A stretch of 17,203 nt of DNA, taken from Pseudomonadota bacterium. Lineage in GTDB: Bacteria > Pseudomonadota > Alphaproteobacteria > Rhizobiales > Xanthobacteraceae. Both the position numbers and the translations under genes were made by a program. The stretch spans positions 1 through 17,203 of the forward strand of contig JAEYTJ010000133.1 in the NCBI GenBank assembly GCA_023434095.1, written 5' to 3'. The first letter of the stretch is position 1. Each line of letters begins with the position of its first letter. The notes below the pieces were generated by a model that had not been told where the DNA came from, did not search any database, and saw nothing but the letters and a program-made list of their open reading frames with translations. Below are positions 1 through 8,376 of the stretch, piece after piece.

Positions 1-393
1 CCCCATCACCGCGTTCGCCTCGTGAATCAGCGTGGGCAGGCCGGCATAGTGCGCCGCAAGGATCGGCGGCACCGTGGGATAGCCCCCGAAGCCGACGACG
101 ACGGCCGGCCGCATCGCCCGCATCAGCCGGAAGCCCTTCACGAAGCCGAGGCCGAGGGTGAGTGCGGTGCGGGCCAGCGCCACAGGCGAGCGCCCGCGCA
201 CCGTCTCCGCCGGCAGCACATGCAGCCGCCGCGCCGGGAAACGGCCGGCATAGCGGGCGGCACGCGAATCGGTGACGAGATCGACGTCCACGCCGCGCGC
301 GGCCAGCACGCCGGCCAGCGCTTCCGCGGGGAACAGGTGGCCGCCGGTGCCGCCGGCAGCGAGCATGACGAGCGGACGGGTCGCGGATGCCAT
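1..393 (-). CDS. murG: MurG, N-terminal 131 residues (cut by window edge)
   Basis: This is the UDP-GlcNAc:undecaprenyl-PP-MurNAc-pentapeptide N-acetylglucosaminyltransferase, which converts lipid I to lipid II on the inner face of the cytoplasmic membrane. Only the N-terminal Rossmann domain is present. The glycine-rich lipid-acceptor loop GGTGGH lies at residues 14-19, GFGGYPT near residue 105, and HEANAVMG are the last residues in the window. The ATG at 393 is chosen because GAGG sits about 8 bases upstream and overlaps the ftsW stop codon. Only 8 bases separate it from ftsW, so the two genes are probably translationally coupled. The rest of the gene, and probably murC/murB and ddl-ftsQ-ftsA-ftsZ by analogy with related genomes, lie beyond the left edge. 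Confidence 0.96.
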   Translation of the reverse strand, partial: MASATRPLVMLAAGGTGGHLFPAEALAGVLAARGVDVDLVTDSRAARYAGRFPARRLHVLPAETVRGRSPVALARTALTLGLGFVKGFRLMRAMRPAVVVGFGGYPTVPPILAAHYAGLPTLIHEANAVMG

Positions 394-401
394 CGCAGAC
401 C

Positions 402-1574
402 TCACGCCGGGCGCGGCATCGGCGCGCCGAGACGGGTGCCGAGCCGTTCCAGTTCCGCCAGCGTCGCGGTGCGCGGCCGCCGGCGCGTCAGGGCGAGCAG
501 CATGCCCATGCCATAGGCCAGCGACAGCAGCGAGGAGCCGCCATAGGAAACGAAGGGCAGCGTCATACCCTTGGCCGGCATCATGTGCAGGTTCACCGCC
601 ATGTTGATGCAGGACTGCAGGCCGAACAGCATGGCCAGCCCCGCGGTGGCGAAGCGCACGAAGGGGTCCTCGTCGTTCAGCGCCCGGGAAAGCGCACGCA
701 GTACGATGAAGGCGAACAAGCCGGCGATCATCAGGCACAGAACCGCGCCGAATTCCTCGCCGGCGACGGCGAAGATGAAATCGGTATGGCCGTCCGGCAG
801 CACCTTCTTGAAGCTGCCCTCGCCGGGCCCCTGCCCGAACCAGCCCCCGTTGAGGAATGAGTTGATCGAAAGGTCGATCTGGTAGGTGTCGCCGGAATCC
901 GGATTCATGAACCGGTCGATGCGCTGGGTCACGTGCGGCACCGTCTTGTAGGCGATGAACAGGCCCGCAGCGCCGACGCCGCCGAGGCCCACCACCCAGA
1001 CGATGCGCAGCCCGGCCAGGAAGAACAGGCCGCCCCACACCAGCGAGACCAGCATGGTCTGGCCGAAATCCGGCTGCATGACCAGCGGCGTCACCACCAT
1101 GCCGAGCAACCCGATGGCGAGGAACTGGCCCGGCATTTCCGGCCGCCGCACGCTTTCGGAAAACAGCCACGCGGCGATGATGACGAAGCTCGGCTTGAGA
1201 AATTCGGACGGCTGCACCGTGATGCTGGCAATGTTGAGCCAGCGGCGCGCGCCTTTCACTTCCGGTCCGATCACGAGCGTGGCGCAGACCAGAGCGAGGA
1301 AGAACAGGAACAGCACCAGAGCGATGCGCCTGATGTTGCGCGGCGACAGGAACGAGGTGGCGAGCAGGACGATCAGCGCCGGCACCAGGAACATGACCTG
1401 CCGGTTCACGAAATGGAACGGGTCGGGAATGCCGATGCGCGCCGCCACCGGCGGGCTCGCCGCCAGCGCCAGCACGATGCCGATGATCATCAAGGCGGCG
1501 AGAGCGCCGAGCAGCAGCCGGTCTATGGTCCACCACCACTCACCGACAACCGTCCTTTCGGCACGCGATATCAT
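402..1574 (-). CDS. ftsW: FtsW, SEDS-family septal peptidoglycan glycosyltransferase
   Basis: This integral membrane SEDS protein of about 390 residues polymerises lipid II at the division septum together with the transpeptidase FtsI. Visible features are the N-terminal GEWWWTIDR typical of alphaproteobacterial FtsW, about ten hydrophobic segments, KGARRWLN, QPSEFLKP, QPDFGQT (containing the conserved acidic residue), GQGPGEG, DFIFAVAGEEFG and the C-terminal PFVSYGGSS. The ATG at 1574 is preferred over an upstream in-frame GTG at 1583, because a GGAG Shine-Dalgarno lies 8 bases before the ATG. That Shine-Dalgarno is inside an inverted repeat (see 1582-1606). The gene follows murD after 75 bases and precedes murG by 8, in the usual murD-ftsW-murG order. 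Confidence 0.97.
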   Translation of the reverse strand: MISRAERTVVGEWWWTIDRLLLGALAALMIIGIVLALAASPPVAARIGIPDPFHFVNRQVMFLVPALIVLLATSFLSPRNIRRIALVLFLFFLALVCATLVIGPEVKGARRWLNIASITVQPSEFLKPSFVIIAAWLFSESVRRPEMPGQFLAIGLLGMVVTPLVMQPDFGQTMLVSLVWGGLFFLAGLRIVWVVGLGGVGAAGLFIAYKTVPHVTQRIDRFMNPDSGDTYQIDLSINSFLNGGWFGQGPGEGSFKKVLPDGHTDFIFAVAGEEFGAVLCLMIAGLFAFIVLRALSRALNDEDPFVRFATAGLAMLFGLQSCINMAVNLHMMPAKGMTLPFVSYGGSSLLSLAYGMGMLLALTRRRPRTATLAELERLGTRLGAPMPRPA

Positions 1575-1581
1575 GTACGCC

Positions 1582-1606
1582 ACTCCGGGAAACGCTTTGC
1601 CGGAGT
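1582..1606 (-). promoter_or_regulatory. Hairpin enclosing the ftsW Shine-Dalgarno
   Basis: A perfect 7-bp inverted repeat (ACTCCGG, 11-base loop, CCGGAGT) lies directly upstream of ftsW. In the mRNA the 3' arm contains the GGAG that is the best Shine-Dalgarno for the ATG at 1574. If it folds, it would lower ftsW translation unless opened by a ribosome, a protein or an upstream RNA segment. The repeat is visible; regulation is inference. Confidence 0.45.
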
Positions 1607-1627
1607 ATGGGACGGTTAAGGTTGACG

Positions 1628-1642
1628 CCGGCTTAATGCCGG
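1628..1642 (-). other. Small intercistronic hairpin between murD and ftsW
   Basis: CCGGC-TTAAT-GCCGG forms a 5-bp stem with a 5-base loop, 8 bases beyond the murD stop codon. There is no following T-run, so it is not a convincing terminator. It may be an mRNA-stability element or chance in GC-rich DNA. Confidence 0.3.
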
Positions 1643-1649
1643 TGCCGCC

Positions 1650-3035
1650 TCAGGCAGCCGGCAGGGCGTTGACGAGCGCGCGGAACGCATCGCCCCGCAC
1701 CTCGAAGTTCCTGTACTGGTCGAAGCTGGCGCAGGCGGGCGAGAGCAGCACCGCAGGGTGCGCCAGCCCGGATGCCGCCGCGTCCGCCGCGGCGCGGGCC
1801 ACCGCTACGTCGAGCGTGCCGCACATCTCGAACGCCACCGCGTCGCCCAGCGTGGCGGCGAAGACCTCGGCGGCGACACCGATCAGATACGCCTTCCGCA
1901 CCCTCGGAAACAGCGGCCGCAGCGGCTCGATGCCGCCCTCCTTCGGCTTGCCGCCGGCGATCCAGAAAATGTCCTCGAAGGAGGCGAGGGCCCGCTCCGC
2001 CGCATCGGCATTGGTGGCCTTCGAATCATTGACGAACAGCACATTTCCGATGGTGCGCACCTGTTCCATGCGGTGGGCGAGGCCGGGGAAGCTCGCCATG
2101 CCGGTGGCGATAACCTCCGGCGCCAAGCCGAGCGCGCGGGCGGCAGCGAAGGCGGCGGCGGCGTTCTGCGCATTATGGGCGCCGCGCAGCGAGCCGATGC
2201 CGGAGAGCTTCAGGGTGAACACGCGCGTGCCTTTCTCGGTCACGACGAGATCGGAACCGTCGAGGAAGATGCCGCTCGCGAGCGGTCCGCGCACCGAAAT
2301 CCGGACGACGTCCTTGCCCGCGGCTTCCGCCCGGTCGGCGATGGCGGAGGACCAGTCGTCGTCGACGCCGACCACCGCCGTGCCGCCCGCCTCGATGCCG
2401 GCGATGAGGCGTTCCTTGACCTCGGCATAATGCTCCATCGTGCCGTGCCGGTCGATGTGGTCGGGCGAGAGGTTGAGCAGGATGCCGACCGCCGGATCGA
2501 GGCTCGGGGCGAGGTCGATCTGGTAGGACGAGCACTCGATGACATAGGCGCGGCGCCCCTTCGGCGGCTCCAGCCCAAGGATGGCCGGGCCGAAATTGCC
2601 GCCGATCTGCACATCGCGTCCGCCGACCTTCAGGAGATGGGCGAGGAGAGCGGTGGTGGTCGACTTGCCGTTGGTCCCGGTGATGGCCGCGAAGGCCGAC
2701 CGTCCCGCCAGACGCCGCTCGCGACAGAACAGCTCGATGTCGCCGATGACCTCCACCCCGGCGGCCTGCGCCTTCTTCACCGTCCAGTGCGGTTCGGGAT
2801 GGGTCAGCGGCACCCCCGGCGCCAGCACCAGCGCCGCGAAGCCGGCCCAGTCCGCCGCATTGAGGTCGCCGGTCGTGATCCCCTCGGCGGCCGCCTTCGC
2901 CACCGAGGCGGGCGAATCGTCCCATGCCGTCACCTGCGCACCGCCGGCGAGCAGCGCCCGCGCGGTAGCGAGCCCCGACCCGCCGAGCCCGAACAGGGCG
3001 ACGGCACGATCCTTGAAGGAGGAGACGGGTATCAT
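1650..3035 (-). CDS. murD: MurD, UDP-MurNAc-L-alanine:D-glutamate ligase
   Basis: This cytoplasmic Mur ligase of about 461 residues adds D-glutamate to UDP-MurNAc-L-Ala at the expense of ATP. An N-terminal Rossmann-type motif (FGLGGSGLA) is followed by the ATP-binding loop GTNGKSTTT near residues 120-128. Further along are NLSPDHIDRHG and NDSKATNADAAERAL, the order and spacing expected for MurD, with a C-terminal ligase domain ending in a short tail. The ATG at 3035 is preferred to one ten codons upstream, because GAGG lies about 10 bases before it and the protein then begins as related MurD proteins do. Upstream is a divergent metallo-hydrolase gene rather than mraY, so murD is probably the first gene of its own transcript (murD-ftsW-murG). 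Confidence 0.96.
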   Translation of the reverse strand: MIPVSSFKDRAVALFGLGGSGLATARALLAGGAQVTAWDDSPASVAKAAAEGITTGDLNAADWAGFAALVLAPGVPLTHPEPHWTVKKAQAAGVEVIGDIELFCRERRLAGRSAFAAITGTNGKSTTTALLAHLLKVGGRDVQIGGNFGPAILGLEPPKGRRAYVIECSSYQIDLAPSLDPAVGILLNLSPDHIDRHGTMEHYAEVKERLIAGIEAGGTAVVGVDDDWSSAIADRAEAAGKDVVRISVRGPLASGIFLDGSDLVVTEKGTRVFTLKLSGIGSLRGAHNAQNAAAAFAAARALGLAPEVIATGMASFPGLAHRMEQVRTIGNVLFVNDSKATNADAAERALASFEDIFWIAGGKPKEGGIEPLRPLFPRVRKAYLIGVAAEVFAATLGDAVAFEMCGTLDVAVARAAADAAASGLAHPAVLLSPACASFDQYRNFEVRGDAFRALVNALPAA

Positions 3036-3170
3036 GGGCAGCAACCTCGGGAGCGGCGCCGGCAAAACGGACGGCGCGGGCTCCCCTCGCTAGCGCATTT
3101 CGCGAGCCGATGAAATGATCGGGCCGCCGCCGACGATGGCGACGCCCCTTCCCCAGCCTGAGAGCCTGCC
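3036..3170. promoter_or_regulatory. Divergent intergenic region murD / metallo-hydrolase
   Basis: These 135 bases must drive the metallo-hydrolase gene rightward and probably murD-ftsW-murG leftward. I cannot assign clear -35/-10 boxes. The most structured element is a near-palindrome at 3089-3107 (GCTAGCG, CATTT, CGCGAGC, one mismatched pair), which could be an operator or chance. Promoter function is inferred only from gene orientation. Confidence 0.35.
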
Positions 3171-4070
3171 ATGCCCGCCCCCGCTTTGCTTCCCCTCGGC
3201 TCGACGATGCGGGTCCTTCGACCCCATCCCAACATCTACGCCTTCTATGACGGGCGGATCGAGGGCGCGCGGACGCATTCGGCGGCACCGAACTGGCTCG
3301 ACGACGGCGCCTATGCGCTCGGCGTTTGCGTCTATGCGGTGGTGGATGGCAGCGAGGCGCTGCTCTACGACACCCACATCTCGCTCGTGCACGCGCAGAT
3401 GATGCGCCGGACACTGGAACAGGCCGGCGTCACCTCCTTCCGCGTGGTGTTGAGCCACTGGCACGACGACCACGTCGCCGGCAACGCCGTCTTCGCCACC
3501 GACGAGATCATCGCCCTCGACCGGACCGAGCGGACGCTCGCCGCCAACCGGGTGGCGCTCGAGAATGGCGACCCGCCGATCTTTCCGCTGGTCATGCCGA
3601 ACAGGATCATCACCGGCCCCACCGAACTCACCGTCGGCCGCCTCACCGTGAAGCTGGAGCCGGCGGAGATCCACAGCCAGGACGGGCTGATCCTGCTGCT
3701 GCCCCAGCTCGGCGTGATGCTGGCCGGCGACACGCTGGAAGAGCCGATCACCTATGTCGCCGAGCCCGAGCGCCTGCCGGTGCATGTCGAGGAGCTGAAG
3801 CGGATCCGGCAGTGGGGCTATGCGCACATCCTGCCCAATCACGGCGCGCCGGACGTGATCGCGTCCGGTGGCTACGGGCCGGAGCTGATCGACGCCACCC
3901 TCCGCTATGTGAGCAAGCTCCTGCACACACGCGTCGACATGGCGCTGGCCGACCAGGACCTTTCCACCTTCATCGCCAGCGATCTCGCCAGCGGGACACT
4001 CGCCTATTTCGCGCCCTATGAGGCGGTCCACGCCGCCAATGTGAAGAAGGTGCTGGCGCTGCCGGGGTGA
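3171..4070 (+). CDS. MBL-fold metallo-hydrolase, function unknown
   Basis: The 299-residue protein has a complete set of metallo-beta-lactamase-fold metal ligands: HWHDDH at residues 96-101 (His96, His98, Asp100, His101), His168 in AEIHSQDG, Asp187 in LAGDTLE and His224 in PNHGAP. It should therefore bind two metal ions and act as a hydrolase, but the substrate cannot be read from sequence. Families sharing this pattern include lactonases, thioesterase-like enzymes and beta-lactamases. No signal peptide or membrane segment is seen, so it is probably cytoplasmic. The ATG at 3171 has only a weak purine-rich stretch (TGAGAG) upstream; Met13 is an alternative. It lies on the opposite strand between mraY and murD, interrupting the dcw cluster, and its 3' end carries REP-like repeats. 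Confidence 0.85.
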   Translation: MPAPALLPLGSTMRVLRPHPNIYAFYDGRIEGARTHSAAPNWLDDGAYALGVCVYAVVDGSEALLYDTHISLVHAQMMRRTLEQAGVTSFRVVLSHWHDDHVAGNAVFATDEIIALDRTERTLAANRVALENGDPPIFPLVMPNRIITGPTELTVGRLTVKLEPAEIHSQDGLILLLPQLGVMLAGDTLEEPITYVAEPERLPVHVEELKRIRQWGYAHILPNHGAPDVIASGGYGPELIDATLRYVSKLLHTRVDMALADQDLSTFIASDLASGTLAYFAPYEAVHAANVKKVLALPG

Positions 4071-4083
4071 GGTCCGGCCTGCG

Positions 4084-4121
4084 TGCTTCGAGGCCCGGCT
4101 GACGCCGGGCACCTCGGCATG
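4084..4121 (+). repeat. REP-like palindromic repeat, copy 1
   Basis: A 38-base imperfect palindrome whose arms CGAGGCCCGGC and GCCGGG-CA-CCTCG pair around TGAC. The ends (CTTCGAGGC and GCACCTCGGCATG) match those of copy 2 in opposite orientation. From memory, palindromes with these ends are abundant in intergenic DNA of Hyphomicrobiales genomes; I could not check genome copy number here. Confidence 0.6.
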
Positions 4122-4149
4122 CCGCACCGCCTTGAGGCGGGAGCATCGT

Positions 4150-4187
4150 CATCCTGAGGTGCAAGCGCAGCGAGCCTCGACGGGTGG
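4150..4187 (-). repeat. REP-like palindromic repeat, copy 2 (inverted relative to copy 1)
   Basis: Read on the minus strand, this element shares CGAGGC and GCACCTC(A/G)G(G/C)ATG with copy 1 but has a different central stem. The two copies face each other 28 bases apart, with a small CCGCC-TTGA-GGCGG hairpin at 4127-4140 between them. The layout resembles a BIME-type pair, in the tail-to-tail space between two convergent genes. Confidence 0.6.
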
Positions 4188-4194
4188 AGGACCC

Positions 4195-4211
4195 GGCGGG
4201 ATCGGCCCGCC
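4195..4211 (-). terminator. Possible mraY terminator hairpin (no T-run)
   Basis: GGCGGG-ATCGG-CCCGCC forms a 6-bp stem starting 7 bases beyond the mraY stop. It lacks a T-run, so it would at best be a weak terminator, or act with the adjacent REP-like repeats as a transcript 3'-end barrier. Gene orientation requires the mraY transcript to end around here or run antisense into the metallo-hydrolase gene. Confidence 0.3.
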
Positions 4212-4218
4212 GCTCGCC

Positions 4219-5304
4219 TCACCGCAGCTTCAGCGTGGAGAGCCCGATCAGCGCCAGAACCACCGCGATGATCCAGAAGCGGATGACGATCTGCGGCTCC
4301 GTCCAGCCCTTCTGTTCGAAATGGTGATGGATAGGCGCCATCTTGAACACGCGCTTGCCGGTGAGCTTGAACGAGGCGACCTGTACGATCACCGAAACCG
4401 CTTCCAGCACGAACAGCCCGCCGATCACCGCCAGCACGATCTCGTGCTTGGTGGCCACCGCGATGGTGCCGAGCAGCCCGCCCAGCGCCAGCGAGCCGGT
4501 GTCGCCCATGAAGATCTGCGCCGGCGGGGCGTTGAACCACAGGAAGCCGATGCCCGCCCCGATGATGGCGCCGCAGATCACGGCGAGTTCGCCGACGCCG
4601 GCGACATAGTGGATCTGCAGATAGTCGGCGAACAGCACGTTGCCGGAGAGATAGGAGATCATCCCGAAGCTGCCGGCGGCGACCATGACCGGCACGATGG
4701 CAAGACCGTCGAGCCCGTCGGTCAGGTTCACCGCATTGCCGGCGCCGACGATGACGAAGGCGCCGAGGATGACGAAGAACCAGCCGAGATCGAGCAGCAG
4801 GTCCTTGAAGAAGGGAAAGGCCAGCGAGGACGACAGCGGCTCGCGTCCCACATGCATGATCACCACCGCCGCGGTGCCGGCGATAAGTGCCTCGATCGCG
4901 AGGCGAGACTTGCCCGACAGACCGTTATGCGTCTGCTTGGTCACCTTCAGATAGTCGTCATAGAAGCCGATCAGCCCGAAGCCTGTCGTGACGAACAGCA
5001 CCACCCAGACATAGGGGTTGGACAGGTTGCCCCACAGCAGGGTCGCCACCATCAGGCCGGAGAAGATCATCAGCCCGCCCATGGTGGGCGTGCCCTTCTT
5101 GGTCAGGAGGTGCGACTGCGGCCCGTCGGTGCGGATCGGCTGGCCCTTGCCCTGCTTCAGCCGCAGCATCGCGATGATCGCCGGGCCGAACATGAAGACG
5201 AAGAGCAGCGCGGTGATGATCGCCCCGCCGGTACGGAAGGTGATGTAGCGGAAGACGTTAACCGCCGGGACGCTTCCCTGGAATTCGGCGAGCCATTGCA
5301 GCAT
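4219..5304 (-). CDS. mraY: MraY, phospho-MurNAc-pentapeptide translocase
   Basis: This polytopic membrane enzyme of 361 residues transfers phospho-MurNAc-pentapeptide from UDP to undecaprenyl phosphate, forming lipid I. Signature motifs are GFYDDYLK (Asp116-Asp117), NLTDGLDGL (193-201), FMGDTGSLALGG (Asp268 region) and the histidine loop HHHFE (326-329). About ten hydrophobic helices alternate with these cytoplasmic loops. Length is typical for the family. GAAGG lies 10 bases before the ATG. An 87-base gap separates it from murF, longer than other junctions in the operon, and holds a strong GC hairpin (5331-5347). mraY is the last gene of the mraZ-to-mraY block, because the next gene downstream is on the opposite strand. 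Confidence 0.98.
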   Translation of the reverse strand: MLQWLAEFQGSVPAVNVFRYITFRTGGAIITALLFVFMFGPAIIAMLRLKQGKGQPIRTDGPQSHLLTKKGTPTMGGLMIFSGLMVATLLWGNLSNPYVWVVLFVTTGFGLIGFYDDYLKVTKQTHNGLSGKSRLAIEALIAGTAAVVIMHVGREPLSSSLAFPFFKDLLLDLGWFFVILGAFVIVGAGNAVNLTDGLDGLAIVPVMVAAGSFGMISYLSGNVLFADYLQIHYVAGVGELAVICGAIIGAGIGFLWFNAPPAQIFMGDTGSLALGGLLGTIAVATKHEIVLAVIGGLFVLEAVSVIVQVASFKLTGKRVFKMAPIHHHFEQKGWTEPQIVIRFWIIAVVLALIGLSTLKLR

Positions 5305-5330
5305 GGAAGATCAACCTTCAGGTGGGCAGG

Positions 5331-5347
5331 CCGGCGCGCCGCGCCGG
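5331..5347 (-). other. GC-rich hairpin in the murF-mraY gap
   Basis: CCGGCGC-GCC-GCGCCGG is a perfect 7-bp stem with a 3-base loop, upstream of the mraY ribosome-binding site. No T-run follows on the minus strand. It could be a processing or stability element in the polycistronic mRNA; the function is unknown. Confidence 0.3.
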
Positions 5348-5391
5348 GCAGTCGAGGGTGCCCGGAATCGGGAAAAAGTGACCGGCGCGGC

Positions 5392-6846
<1,455 letters not shown>

Positions 6847-6850
6847 GCGG

Positions 6851-8338
6851 TCATCTCCCGAGAAGCCCGGCCGCGACGTCGCGGTCGGAGAATGGCAATG
6901 TCCGGTCGCCGATAATCTGGCCGGTTTCGTGACCCTTGCCCGCGATCAGCACCACATCTCCCGGTCCCGCCTCGGCGATGGCGGAGGCGATCGCCTCCGC
7001 CCGGTCGCCGATCTCCCGTGCGCCGGGCGCGCTGGCGAGGATGGCGGCACGGATCGTGGCGGGATCCTCGCTGCGTGGATTGTCGTCGGTAACGATCACC
7101 ACATCGGCCTTTTCCGCGGCAATGGCGCCCATGATCGGGCGCTTGCCCCGATCGCGGTCGCCGCCGCAGCCGAAGACGACGATCAGCCGCCCGGTCGCAT
7201 AAGGGCGCAGCGCGTCGAGCGCATTGGCCAGCGCGTCCGGCTTGTGGGCGTAGTCGACGAATACGCCGGCGCCCTCCTTCGTCCCCACGAGCTCCAGCCT
7301 GCCCGGCACGCCCTCCAGCGTCTCCAGCAGCGGCAGCACTTCGCGAATCGCAGCGCCGGTGAGAAGGGCGAGACCCGTCGCCACCAGCGCGTTGCACGCC
7401 TGGAAGGCGCCCACCAGCGGAAGCTTCAGCGTGTGGCGCGCGCCCCCGACCTCGATCTCCAGGCTCTGGCCGAGCCCCTCGTCGCGACGCGCCAGAAGTG
7501 CGATGCCGGCCCCTGCCACACCTATGCCGAGCACGTTCAGCTCGTGCTCCGCCGCGATCTGGGCAACGTGGCTGCCCTCGGTGCTGTCGACCCATACCGC
7601 CGCCCCGCCGCCGCGCGGCACGAGATCGCGGAACAGCCGCATCTTGGCGTCGAGATAGGCCTCCATGTCGGGGTGATAATCGAGATGGTCGCGCGAAAGG
7701 TTGGTGAAGCCGCCGGCCTTCAGCCGCACGCCGTCGAGACGGTGCTGGTCGAGCCCATGCGAGGAGGCTTCGAGGCACAGATGGGTGACGCCCTGTTCCG
7801 CCAGCGCGTGGAGGCTGCGGTGCAGTTCGATCGGATCGGGCGTGGTGAGCGAACCGTAGACGGCGCCGGAGGGAGCGACCACGCCGAGCGTGCCGAGGCT
7901 CGCGGCGGAAAAGCCGAGTCCCTGCCAGATTTGCCGGGTGAAAGCGGCGACCGAGGTCTTGCCCGAGGTGCCGGTGACGGCGGCGACGGTCTCCGGCTGG
8001 CGCGGAAAGGCCCGCGCGGCCGCCAGGGCCACGGCGCGACGGGCATTACCTACACGCACATAGGAGATGCGAGCGTCGAGCCATCCGGGCTGTTCCGCCT
8101 CCGCCACGACCGCGACGGCACCGCGCCCGATGGCGTCGCTCGCATGAGCGAGGCCGTCGGTCTTCGCCCCCGACAGCGCGAAGAACACGTCGCCCGCCCG
8201 CGCGCTGCGGCTGTCAAGCGAGGGCTCGCCCACGGCCAGCTCCGGCACGGCGCCGGCATAGTCGGCGTCCTCGCCGATCAGCCCTCTCAGGGTGAGGCGG
8301 CGGGCGCAGTCGACGGTGGGTCGCATCCGGTCGGGCAT
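6851..8338 (-). CDS. murE: MurE, UDP-MurNAc-tripeptide synthetase (meso-DAP-adding)
   Basis: This 495-residue cytoplasmic ligase adds the third stem-peptide residue. The ATP loop VTGTSGKTS is at 121-129, TTPDPIELHR near 165-174, EASSHGLDQHR at 190-200, VDYAHKPDAL at 361-370 and DDNPRSE at 418-424. The DNPR sequence is the known family marker for meso-diaminopimelate specificity (lysine-adding enzymes differ here), consistent with a Gram-negative wall and with a dapB homologue in the same window. The ATG at 8338 has AGGAC about 10 bases upstream; Met5 (8326) is an alternative. It follows ftsI after 38 bases and is followed by murF after 4. Confidence 0.97.
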   Translation of the reverse strand: MPDRMRPTVDCARRLTLRGLIGEDADYAGAVPELAVGEPSLDSRSARAGDVFFALSGAKTDGLAHASDAIGRGAVAVVAEAEQPGWLDARISYVRVGNARRAVALAAARAFPRQPETVAAVTGTSGKTSVAAFTRQIWQGLGFSAASLGTLGVVAPSGAVYGSLTTPDPIELHRSLHALAEQGVTHLCLEASSHGLDQHRLDGVRLKAGGFTNLSRDHLDYHPDMEAYLDAKMRLFRDLVPRGGGAAVWVDSTEGSHVAQIAAEHELNVLGIGVAGAGIALLARRDEGLGQSLEIEVGGARHTLKLPLVGAFQACNALVATGLALLTGAAIREVLPLLETLEGVPGRLELVGTKEGAGVFVDYAHKPDALANALDALRPYATGRLIVVFGCGGDRDRGKRPIMGAIAAEKADVVIVTDDNPRSEDPATIRAAILASAPGAREIGDRAEAIASAIAEAGPGDVVLIAGKGHETGQIIGDRTLPFSDRDVAAGLLGR

Positions 8339-8376
8339 TGGCGTCGTCCTGCGCGCCGCTGCGGGCGCTCCTTACA

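Noticed and set aside
955..2430. A 491-codon plus-strand open frame opposite ftsW and murD
   Set aside because: It is a shadow of high-GC codon bias on the opposite strand, Ser/Ala/Arg-rich with no recognisable domain.
4084..4187. A CRISPR array
   Set aside because: There are only two units, in opposite orientation, and they are palindromic with variable centres; there is no regular spacer pattern.
5378..5390. An intrinsic terminator between murF and mraY (CCCG-GAAT-CGGG next to an A/T-run)
   Set aside because: In the direction of transcription the T-run comes before the stem, not after, and the stem has only 4 bp.
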